Source: Limnospira fusiformis SAG 85.79 (lineage in GTDB: Bacteria; Cyanobacteriota; Cyanobacteriia; Cyanobacteriales; Microcoleaceae). Taken from it: a DNA stretch of 64,000 nt. The number at the start of each line of letters is the position of its first letter. The stretch's first letter is position 1. Positions 57,095-64,000 of the stretch are shown here, one piece after another. The notes below the pieces were generated by a model. The model was not told where the DNA came from, did no database searches, and was given only the letters and a program-made list of their open reading frames with translations. Both the position numbers and the translations under genes were made by a program. The DNA is taken from the NCBI RefSeq assembly GCF_012516315.1, contig NZ_CP051185.1, forward strand, positions 3,275,403 to 3,339,402, in the 5' to 3' direction.

Positions 57095-57517
57095 ATGGAA
57101 CGAGGATTACTGTGGCTTCCCCTGCTGGCTGTGTTTATTGGACTCGCCTGGTCTGGGTGGAATGAATATCAGAAGTTAGAAGCCTATAAGCCGTGGGCCG
57201 AAAAATTTGATCAAGCCAAATATGATATCTATGCGGTCTTAGGTCACAGTGGCGACCAACTGACCTGGGGTAAACCCACTCGCCACGGTCCCGTTAACTT
57301 ACAAACTTTTTCTCTCCGGGATGTTCAGTCAATATGGCTATTGGTGGATCATAAATCTGTCAGCCTCGATCAACTCCCCCAAAAAGGAAAATCCGTCGAG
57401 TTAGAATTTATCCTGCAAGATGAACCTGACCCGATCCGTGTTCCCTTTACGCAACTTTCCCTCGCCGCCCAGTGGTGCCAATATTTGCAGGACACTTGGC
57501 AGAAAATTAACGCCTAA
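57095..57517 (+). CDS. Hypothetical protein with N-terminal membrane anchor
   Basis: 140 residues. One hydrophobic helix at residues 4-22 (LLWLPLLAVFIGLAWSGWN) precedes a soluble domain of mixed alpha/beta character (DIYAVLGHSGDQLTWGKPTRHG, VSLDQLPQKGKSVELEFIL). No family recognised. It lies between divergent S8 peptidase and convergent SPFH genes. Confidence 0.6.
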   Translation: MERGLLWLPLLAVFIGLAWSGWNEYQKLEAYKPWAEKFDQAKYDIYAVLGHSGDQLTWGKPTRHGPVNLQTFSLRDVQSIWLLVDHKSVSLDQLPQKGKSVELEFILQDEPDPIRVPFTQLSLAAQWCQYLQDTWQKINA

Positions 57518-57536
57518 TTTCCCGGCTTCATGATTA

Positions 57537-58382
57537 CTATTCTTTCGGCTGACTATTTCCCTTAGAGAATAGTTTTGCTCTCATAGCCGCCTGGGACTCA
57601 ACTCTTGACATATCCTGGTCTATTAGTCCGGTGAGGGCTTCCGTTAATTGGGACGGGTCCATAAATATTACTTTGGCATTCTCACTCATGCTAATTTGTT
57701 GATTAGCGTCTACGAACTGTTTAGCAATTAAAAACTGTAAAAATTCTCGACTGTTTGGATCTAGGTTCAGCACTTCTGCTAAGACTTTAATTGATGCGGC
57801 TTTACCTTCTGCTATACTGATATCAGCCTTTTTTTGACTCTCGGCAGCCCTTTGAGCCTCCATGGCTAATTTCACCTTAGCCGGAGGTTCAATGCTTTGT
57901 AAATCAACCCGTACTACTTGCACTCCCCAATTTACCGTTTTTTCGGCTAGGCTATGCAGCAGTGCGGTATTAATTTCATTAATAGAGGAAAACATATCCT
58001 CCATATTTCTTAATCCCACTTCCGCCCGCAAAGTGGTAGTTACTAAATTAGCGATCGCATCTTCTACTCCCTGAATGTCATAGAAGGATTTTCGCATATC
58101 TTGGATTTTCCAAAACACTAAAGCATCAATGGTTAGGGGAACATTATCTTTAGTAATTGCCTCTTGTTTGGGAATATCTAACAGCCTCTCCCGCAAAGTA
58201 TCATAGTGTACTATTTTTTCAATCACCGGGATCACAAACTGTAAGCCAGGCTTCAGAGTTCGGTTATATTTCCCTAACCGAGCCACTAATGCTTCGTCTC
58301 CATCACTGATAATTCTAATTGAGGAATTTACCCCAAATCCAATGCCTAACGAAATCAATAGCGCGAGGATATACTGAGCCAT
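57537..58382 (-). CDS. SPFH/band 7 domain protein (stomatin-like)
   Basis: 281 residues. One N-terminal membrane helix (QYILALLISLGIGFGVN) is followed by the band 7 domain: LKPGLQFVIPVIEKIVHYDTLRERLLDIPKQEAITKDNVPL, ANLVTTTLRAEVGLRNMEDMFSS and AMEAQRAAESQKKADISIAEG. Such proteins form oligomers in membrane microdomains and often regulate membrane proteases or channels. An adjacent NfeD partner gene is absent. Confidence 0.9.
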   Translation of the reverse strand: MAQYILALLISLGIGFGVNSSIRIISDGDEALVARLGKYNRTLKPGLQFVIPVIEKIVHYDTLRERLLDIPKQEAITKDNVPLTIDALVFWKIQDMRKSFYDIQGVEDAIANLVTTTLRAEVGLRNMEDMFSSINEINTALLHSLAEKTVNWGVQVVRVDLQSIEPPAKVKLAMEAQRAAESQKKADISIAEGKAASIKVLAEVLNLDPNSREFLQFLIAKQFVDANQQISMSENAKVIFMDPSQLTEALTGLIDQDMSRVESQAAMRAKLFSKGNSQPKE

Positions 58383-58555
58383 AGAACCTCACATTTATCT
58401 GATAATTTTAAAGTTAGTTTAACCTATCCAGTCACACCCTGCCATTGATTATAGCACAATTTTGGCTAACAGTAAATATATCCACTTAACATTTACCATA
58501 TTTACTGTTAACTTTTAGGTAACTTCTCAAGTCTCTGGTGAGTGAGATGGATAAT

Positions 58556-59110
58556 TTACTGATTTGACTCCGACTCGGTTTCCGGTTCCACCTCAACAGT
58601 TTTAGCTGTTTCTGTTAACTGAGCCGCAATATCTTCTTTAATAGCACGGCGATAAAGTTTTCCCTCAAATTTCGCCAATTCCTCACATACCTTTTCTACC
58701 CAAGTTTGTTCTACCAAAGCAATTAAAGCAGAACTACCAGGGGTTAAAGACTCCGATAAATCCTTGAGGTCTTCTTGGGGGAAACCCAAATCAATAAAGT
58801 GGGTAACTAAAGCCCCAACACCCGCACCGCCAGCAGTCATAGCAATTACGCCTAAAGCACCAATGGGATTAAATAAAGCAATTAATCCAGCGGTGATACC
58901 CCCCATAATTGCACCCCCACGCGGGCCAGTGTCTCCGGTTTCACTAATGGAAACTTTGCCTTTTTCATTCTTGACCATGACCGCCGCATTAACAATCAAA
59001 ATAATGCCAGCGCGCTGCATATCTTTAAGGACTTTCAGAACTTCCTTGGCTTGATTTTTGTCATTATATGCAGCAACAATTAGAGTTGTAGGGGTTTCGA
59101 TTGAGGTCAT
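58556..59110 (-). CDS. DUF1269 family protein
   Basis: 184 residues. LIVAAYNDKNQAKEVLKVLKDMQRAGII and NAAVMVKNEKGKVSISETGDTGPRGGAIMGGITAGLIALF identify DUF1269, a membrane-associated family with a glycine-rich hydrophobic central hairpin (residues 65-105). The C-terminus is acidic. Function unknown. It is divergent from rsmI with 167 nt between the genes. Confidence 0.82.
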   Translation of the reverse strand: MTSIETPTTLIVAAYNDKNQAKEVLKVLKDMQRAGIILIVNAAVMVKNEKGKVSISETGDTGPRGGAIMGGITAGLIALFNPIGALGVIAMTAGGAGVGALVTHFIDLGFPQEDLKDLSESLTPGSSALIALVEQTWVEKVCEELAKFEGKLYRRAIKEDIAAQLTETAKTVEVEPETESESNQ

Positions 59111-59277
59111 GTGATTTGGCTCCTGTAGAAGAGTTAACTAAAATATGACCAACTCTAGCACAATGGAGACAATCACAGTACAATAGTTTCAGCCAAGGAG
59201 AGTAAGTGGTCATCAGGGCCTGTTTGACCTGCCCGCCAAATATCTCTAACGGACTCCCCAAATAACGATAACGTTCA

Positions 59278-60126
59278 ATGACACATCTACAAATGGGAAC
59301 CCTATATATTGTTGGTACTCCCATAGGGAACCTAGATGATATAACATTTCGGGCTTTGCAGACTTTAAAATCCGTGGATCTCATTGCGGCGGAAGATACC
59401 CGCCACACCGGGAAATTACTACATCACTTTCAGATTGAAACGCCCCAAATTAGCTACCATCAACATAACCAAAGCCGTCGGCTTCCTGAATTAATCGATC
59501 GCCTTAATGGTGGAAGTGCGATCGCTATAGTAACTGATGCGGGAATGCCGGGAATTTCTGACCCCGGTACCGAGTTGGTACAAGCCTGTATCGAAGCTGG
59601 TGTTCCTGTAGTTCCCATTCCTGGTGTTAGCGCCTGTTTAACCGCACTGAGTGGGTCGGGACTACCAACCGATCGCTTTGTGTTTGAAGGCTTTTTACCC
59701 GCCAAAGGTAAAGACCGCCAAAAACGCCTAGAAGCCTTGCGTTCCCAGTGTCGGACCATGATTTTATATGAGTCTCCCCACCGACTGCGACAGACTTTGA
59801 GCGATTTAATCGATATTTTGGGCGACGATCATGGTGTGGTGATCGCGCGGGAATTAACCAAACTCCATGAGGAATTTTGGCGCGGTAGCCTGGGGGGGGC
59901 GGCGGAATATTACCAAAACAGGGAAGTCCGAGGAGAATTAACTATTGCGATCGCACCAGTTACACCCACAACCCCCACCCTGTCAGAGGAAGATATCCTC
60001 GCGCAATTACAACAGTTACTACAGCAGGGACTGTCGCGATCGCAAGCCAGTCGCCAGTTAGCCGAAAATTTATCACTGTCCCGTCGCCAAATTTATCAAC
60101 TCGCCCTTACCCTTGCTGACCAATAA
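59278..60126 (+). CDS. rsmI: 16S rRNA (cytidine1402-2'-O)-methyltransferase
   Basis: 282 residues, or 277 if it starts at the ATG at 59293 ([22 protein letters not shown]), which fits the family better; neither start has a strong ribosome site. The tetrapyrrole-methylase fold motifs are [33 protein letters not shown] and LYESPHRL. It methylates the ribose at C1402 of 16S rRNA using S-adenosylmethionine. The C-terminal helical extension ([22 protein letters not shown]) is usual. Confidence 0.94.
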   Translation: MTHLQMGTLYIVGTPIGNLDDITFRALQTLKSVDLIAAEDTRHTGKLLHHFQIETPQISYHQHNQSRRLPELIDRLNGGSAIAIVTDAGMPGISDPGTELVQACIEAGVPVVPIPGVSACLTALSGSGLPTDRFVFEGFLPAKGKDRQKRLEALRSQCRTMILYESPHRLRQTLSDLIDILGDDHGVVIARELTKLHEEFWRGSLGGAAEYYQNREVRGELTIAIAPVTPTTPTLSEEDILAQLQQLLQQGLSRSQASRQLAENLSLSRRQIYQLALTLADQ

Positions 60127-60170
60127 CACTAAAATGTAAAGTAACGTTAAGACAAAATCCACAAAATATC

Positions 60171-60830
60171 ATGGTACTATTCGGATTCGGCAAGAAAAAA
60201 TCTCTCCCTAAGCCAGAAGAAGCCCTTCCTGGACGCGATCGAGTCATGTCAGTTCCTGATCGCCACTATATCAATGGGAACCCCCTTAAACCCCCTTTTC
60301 CCGAAGGCATGGAACAAGCCGTTTTTGGTTTGGGCTGCTTTTGGGGCGCTGAACGGAAATTCTGGCAACAGCAGGGCGTGTTTAGCACCGCTGTAGGCTA
60401 TGCGGGAGGATATACCAAAAATCCCACCTATGAAGAGGTTTGCAGCGGTATGACTGGTCATACAGAAGTGGTATTGGTGGTATTTGACCCCAAAGTGATC
60501 AGTTATACTGATTTACTCAAACTCTTCTGGGAAAGCCATAACCCCACCCAGGGAATGCGCCAGGGTAATGATACCGGAACTCAATATCGATCCGCTATTT
60601 ATACCTATTCAGACGAACAACAACGCCTAGCTTTGGCTTCTCGCGATCGCTATCAACAAGCACTCTCCGCCGCGAGTTACGGTGAGATTACCACAGAAAT
60701 TGCTCCCGCCCAGGAATTCTATTATGCTGAAGCCTATCATCAGCAATACCTAGGCAAAAATCCCAATGGTTATTGTGGTTTAGGTGGCACTGGTGTGGGA
60801 TGTCCCGCTATGACCGAAACTTCCGTTTAA
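60171..60830 (+). CDS. msrA: Peptide-methionine (S)-S-oxide reductase
   Basis: 219 residues. The catalytic [11 protein letters not shown] is at about residue 61, followed by [27 protein letters not shown] and [26 protein letters not shown]. It repairs oxidised methionine with thioredoxin. The C-terminal [23 protein letters not shown] holds candidate recycling cysteines. It is the usual long cyanobacterial form. Confidence 0.95.
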   Translation: MVLFGFGKKKSLPKPEEALPGRDRVMSVPDRHYINGNPLKPPFPEGMEQAVFGLGCFWGAERKFWQQQGVFSTAVGYAGGYTKNPTYEEVCSGMTGHTEVVLVVFDPKVISYTDLLKLFWESHNPTQGMRQGNDTGTQYRSAIYTYSDEQQRLALASRDRYQQALSAASYGEITTEIAPAQEFYYAEAYHQQYLGKNPNGYCGLGGTGVGCPAMTETSV

Positions 60831-60848
60831 TCCCCTGAATTTCCTACG

Positions 60849-60880
60849 GTGCGTCCGACTCAAACATCAGTCGGACGCAC
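60849..60880. terminator. Strong hairpin between msrA and the kinase gene (bidirectional terminator)
   Basis: GTGCGTCCGACT (60849-60860) and AGTCGGACGCAC (60869-60880) form a perfect 12-bp stem with an 8-nt loop, followed by TATTTATTT. It lies between two convergent genes. Confidence 0.75.
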
Positions 60881-60900
60881 TATTTATTTGCCTCCCTCAA

Positions 60901-62364
60901 TTATCCATGATTTTGATGGCCTATCCAATGGCTGATTTCCTGTTGAATATGCTTAACTTCTGCTTCCTGTAGTTGCTGTCCGATACGGTAGGTGCGACGG
61001 CGAGAAAATACAAAAAATAACGGTTCTTGAGTCACAATTTCTAAGCTGTGGTGAAAATTGCCTTCGCTATCCTGTAGACATAAAGGATTAATTTCTTGGA
61101 TATAAGAAAGTTTCCCCCTCTGGCGGCGAGTGAAAGCCGAGGAATGCCAGCATATTTCATAGGTGCTACTATCAAAGTTTAGGCTAATTCTCTCGAAATA
61201 TTTTTCCCCAGATGTCAGGATAGCTACTAGAAATATCAGACTGACCGGCATAGCTAAAATTAACCCAATTAATGGCAGTGCCGCGATAACTTCTAATAAA
61301 AATAGGGCGATTTTTCCGGTGGGTATCGGTAGCTTTTCCAAGATTATTAAAGTGATGATTATCGATACAAATACCCCCGACTTCACTAGAATATTCAGAT
61401 TATTTAACTTTTCCTTAGTCGTGGCTACTAACCATTTAGCTGTGTGGCGCATAGGGCGAATAAATTGCAGGGAAAACCGACAGGGAATTTGAATTGTCAA
61501 TTGATCATCAGTTTGGGATAAGTTGATATTTGACTCTGTGGCGGGTGCAATTAATGCCCGAAAATTGAGTTTTTGTAACTCTAATAATGCGTCATCAGCA
61601 CTAGGAAAACGGTTTTCTGGTAGGGGTTCTGTCAGACATTCTAACCAGGTGATTAAACGGATATCTGTTTTGGGGGGAATGCGATCGCGAAATTTTACCC
61701 TAAAACTTTCTTGGGGAAAATCAGCCGGAGGACAACCTGTTAATAAATGTACTAACGTCATCCCTAACGCATAAAGGTCAGAAGCCGTCGTTGACTGACC
61801 GCCAAATTGTTCAATGGGTGTATAACCTAAAGTTCCCACCACCGTAAAAGTCGCGCCAGGGGTGGGAAATTGAATCTGTACCGAACCAAAATCAATTAAA
61901 TATATGCGGTTATCTTCACCCCAAATTAAGTTACTTGGTTTAATGTCTCGGTGCAAAATTGGCGGCGCAAATTGATGTAAATAACTGAGAATTTCTAAAA
62001 CTTCTGTCGCGATCCACAAAACTTCTGGACGACTAAAAGTGTATCCAGATTCTAGTTTTTGCTTCAGGGATACACCGGGTAAATATTCTGTGACTAAACC
62101 AAACCATAAATTCTGGTCATCAACCGAGAAATAATCCCGGTAACGCACTAGACGAGGATGGTCGAGTCGTTGGAGAACTTCTGCTTCCCTTTCTAGGAGT
62201 TTCACATCATCCCATTGCATACCATTTCCCATGGCTAATAGTTTAATTACCACGCGATCGCGCCTTTGGAGATCTCGCCCTAACCAGGTTTGGCGGACTG
62301 GGTTACTGTTTAGGGATTCCCGGAGTTGAAAGCGATCGGCTAGAATAGTCTCAGTTGATAACAT
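60901..62364 (-). CDS. Serine/threonine protein kinase with C-terminal membrane region
   Basis: 487 residues. Kinase domain at 1-265: VVIKLLAMG (catalytic Lys), LHRDIKPSNLIW (catalytic Asp), IDFGSVQ (metal Asp) and GTLGYTPIEQFGGQST (activation loop end). Two or three hydrophobic helices follow at about 335-400, then a C-terminal soluble part (YEICWHSSAFTRRQRGKL). The glycine-rich loop at the N-terminus is poorly defined. Target unknown. Confidence 0.88.
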   Translation of the reverse strand: MLSTETILADRFQLRESLNSNPVRQTWLGRDLQRRDRVVIKLLAMGNGMQWDDVKLLEREAEVLQRLDHPRLVRYRDYFSVDDQNLWFGLVTEYLPGVSLKQKLESGYTFSRPEVLWIATEVLEILSYLHQFAPPILHRDIKPSNLIWGEDNRIYLIDFGSVQIQFPTPGATFTVVGTLGYTPIEQFGGQSTTASDLYALGMTLVHLLTGCPPADFPQESFRVKFRDRIPPKTDIRLITWLECLTEPLPENRFPSADDALLELQKLNFRALIAPATESNINLSQTDDQLTIQIPCRFSLQFIRPMRHTAKWLVATTKEKLNNLNILVKSGVFVSIIITLIILEKLPIPTGKIALFLLEVIAALPLIGLILAMPVSLIFLVAILTSGEKYFERISLNFDSSTYEICWHSSAFTRRQRGKLSYIQEINPLCLQDSEGNFHHSLEIVTQEPLFFVFSRRRTYRIGQQLQEAEVKHIQQEISHWIGHQNHG

Positions 62365-62553
62365 TGATACATAATCTTCAAACAGGGTGCTATAACTATT
62401 CTGCCATAAATGTAGATATTTGTGCTTCCCAAATCTAGTATCATCAAGTAAACTACACCATTTGACCTGTTATAATTATCCTAGGGCGAAATTATAGTAA
62501 AATCCTTCTTAACCATTCATGCTTACCACTACAAATACAAAGGAGTTCATATC

Positions 62554-63129
62554 ATGCTACAAGCCAAACCCAGATTTCAAAGTTTTGACGAATATTTATC
62601 TTATCATGATACTTCCGAAAAACTCTATGAATTATTTAACGGAAAACTCATAGAAATGCCCCCAGAATCAGGTTTAAATATACAAATTGCTAATCGTCTG
62701 TTTTTGGTTTTTGCTTTGATGATAGGAACAGATAGAGTCCGAGGTCAAGGATTAGAATTAGAAGTGAGAGGCGAACCCAAAAATCGTTATCCAGATTTAA
62801 CCATTATTAGACCAGAACATATTGAGCAACTCTCCCAACGTAATACCATTCGCCTGTCGATGTTACCACCTTTATTAGCCATAGAAGTCGTGAGTCCTGG
62901 AGAGTTACAAAGAGACAGAGACTATGTAGCCAAAAGAATACAATATCAAGATTTATCCATTCCCGAATATTGGATAGTTGACCCCCAAACTCAAACCATC
63001 CTAGTTTTAGAAATCACCGAAACTGGCTACACAGAAATCGGAGTTTTTGCGGGAGATAATTTAATCATATCACCCCAATTTAGACAGCTTGATTTAACAG
63101 CATATCAAGTGTTTAATCCCGGTTCTTAA
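62554..63129 (+). CDS. Uma2-family protein (tandem pair, copy 1)
   Basis: 191 residues. RYPDLTIIRPEHIEQL, LLAIEVVSPGELQRDRDYVAKRIQYQ and YWIVDPQTQTILVLE are the PD-(D/E)XK-like Uma2 features. It is distant from the six-copy array and has no coiled coil. The second copy starts 30 nt after its stop. AAAGGAG lies before the ATG. Confidence 0.88.
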   Translation: MLQAKPRFQSFDEYLSYHDTSEKLYELFNGKLIEMPPESGLNIQIANRLFLVFALMIGTDRVRGQGLELEVRGEPKNRYPDLTIIRPEHIEQLSQRNTIRLSMLPPLLAIEVVSPGELQRDRDYVAKRIQYQDLSIPEYWIVDPQTQTILVLEITETGYTEIGVFAGDNLIISPQFRQLDLTAYQVFNPGS

Positions 63130-63159
63130 TTAACCCTATTAGTTAAAGGAGTTCATCTT

Positions 63160-63735
63160 ATGCTAGAAGCCAAACCCAGATTTCAAAGTTTTGATGAATA
63201 TTTATCTTATCATGATGCTTCCGAAAAACTCTATGAATTATTCAACGGAGAACTCATAGAAATGCCTCCAGAATCAGGTTTAAATATTGAAATAGCCACA
63301 TTTTTACTAATTCAATTTGCTGCTATTGTCGGCTATCGTCGCGTCCGAGGTCAAGGATTAGAATTAGAAGTGAGAGGTGAACCCAAAAATCGTTATCCAG
63401 ATTTAACCATTATTCGACCAGAACATATTGAGCAACTCTCCCAACGTAATACCATTCGCCTGTCGATGTTACCACCTTTATTAGTCATAGAAGTAGTGAG
63501 TCCTGGAGAGTTACAAAGAGATAGAGACTATGTAGCCAAAAGAATACAATATCAAGATTTAGCCATTCCCGAATATTGGATAGTTGACCCCCAAACTCAA
63601 ACCATCCTAGTTTTAGAAATCACCGAAACTGGCTACACAGAAATCGGAGTTTTTGCGGGAGATAATTTAATCATATCACCCCAATTTAGACAGCTTGATT
63701 TAACAGCATCTCAAGTGTTTAATCCCGGTTCTTAA
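63160..63735 (+). CDS. Uma2-family protein (tandem pair, copy 2)
   Basis: 191 residues, nearly identical to the preceding gene apart from a patch around residues 47-65 (EIATFLLIQFAAIVGYRRV against QIANRLFLVFALMIGTDRV) and scattered single changes. Same AAAGGAG ribosome site. It arose by recent tandem duplication. Confidence 0.88.
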   Translation: MLEAKPRFQSFDEYLSYHDASEKLYELFNGELIEMPPESGLNIEIATFLLIQFAAIVGYRRVRGQGLELEVRGEPKNRYPDLTIIRPEHIEQLSQRNTIRLSMLPPLLVIEVVSPGELQRDRDYVAKRIQYQDLAIPEYWIVDPQTQTILVLEITETGYTEIGVFAGDNLIISPQFRQLDLTASQVFNPGS

Positions 63736-63805
63736 TTAACCATAGGTAAGTCCTGGCGGGGCTAAAAACCTGTTAATAATTTAGCCCCAAGCTACTCAGG
63801 ATAAC

Positions 63806-64000
63806 TTAAAGATACTTTTTCAACAGTAACTGAAGCTGTTGTTTTCGAGGTTGTGGTACTTTTGCTAAAGGAGTAAGAATGGCATATTTTAAGGCAGAAT
63901 GTGCCTCGGACTCTGGCATATTTTGAGAGAGTCGTTTAACGGTTTCCTGAATTACTTTTTGGGCATTAACTGCATTATGCTTGAGGTTATCAATCACTAA
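63806..64000 (-). CDS. Partial protein, C-terminal 65 residues (start outside the window)
   Basis: The frame is open to the right edge (codons TTA GTG ATT GAT at 64000-63989), so the GTG at 63997 need not be the start. The visible end reads DNLKHNAVNAQKVIQETVKRLSQNMPESEAHSALKYAILTP and KQQLQLLLKKYL, a helical, basic segment. Family not recognised. Confidence 0.5.
   Translation of the reverse strand, partial: LVIDNLKHNAVNAQKVIQETVKRLSQNMPESEAHSALKYAILTPLAKVPQPRKQQLQLLLKKYL

Overview
The window looks like the chromosome of a filamentous, gas-vacuolate, non-heterocystous cyanobacterium close to Arthrospira/Limnospira. The evidence is the very frequent HIP1 octamer GCGATCGC, a tRNA-Leu(UAA) gene with a group I intron, the ndhL-DUF3007-trpA block, a gvpK-gvpF/L-gvpG gas-vesicle block, Uma2-family paralogues, and many insertion sequences and group II introns. 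The genus is an inference; no rRNA gene is present.

Layout. 1-2.5 kb: a pile of broken insertion sequences (a winged-HTH transposase running off the left edge, and an IS630-type element with 28-bp inverted repeats inserted at a TA inside an IS4-type transposase). 3.2-3.6 kb: trnL-UAA with its intron. 3.85-7.65 kb: the most unusual locus, a tnpB gene split by ORF-less group II introns. Intron 1 lies 4 nt after the start of the ATG. Intron 2 lies near the C-terminus and itself contains complete intron 3 (a twintron). Removing all three on paper gives one open 387-codon TnpB frame. 7.8-9.2 kb: ndhL, DUF3007, trpA. 9.2-11.2 kb: a second, decayed tnpB on the minus strand, a fourth complete intron, a fragment of a fifth, and a structured repeat that may be the element's right end or guide-RNA scaffold. 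11.2-30.1 kb: mostly housekeeping genes (aldo/keto reductase, GIY-YIG protein, dynamin-like GTPase, HNH protein, cbiG C-terminal domain, cysK, 1-Cys peroxiredoxin, ispH, htpG, three polysaccharide glycosyltransferases, clpB, gloA). 30.3-34.7 kb: two exported PPC-like proteins behind a shared duplicated upstream cassette; the larger ends in RTX repeats and carries a TGA. 35.1-37.6 kb: formamidase (fmdA), an FmdB-type zinc ribbon protein and two small genes, preceded by Fur-like and NtcA-like boxes. 37.6-42.2 kb: M20 amidohydrolase, GH13 glycosidase, gas-vesicle genes. 42.3-47.2 kb: six nearly identical tandem Uma2 genes whose lengths differ only in multiples of seven residues. 47.4-51 kb: two polytopic membrane proteins (the first broken by three lesions) and a tnpB relic. 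51.9-64 kb: rhomboid protease, potA/potD, S8 peptidase, SPFH protein, rsmI, msrA, a Ser/Thr kinase and two more Uma2 genes.

Themes. Mobile DNA is dense between 1 and 11 kb, and several elements are nested in one another. No reverse transcriptase is encoded here, so the introns would have to be spliced and moved by a protein encoded elsewhere. Several cell-surface or polysaccharide genes carry single nonsense or homopolymer-frameshift lesions. These are either real decay (laboratory strain), phase variation, or assembly errors.
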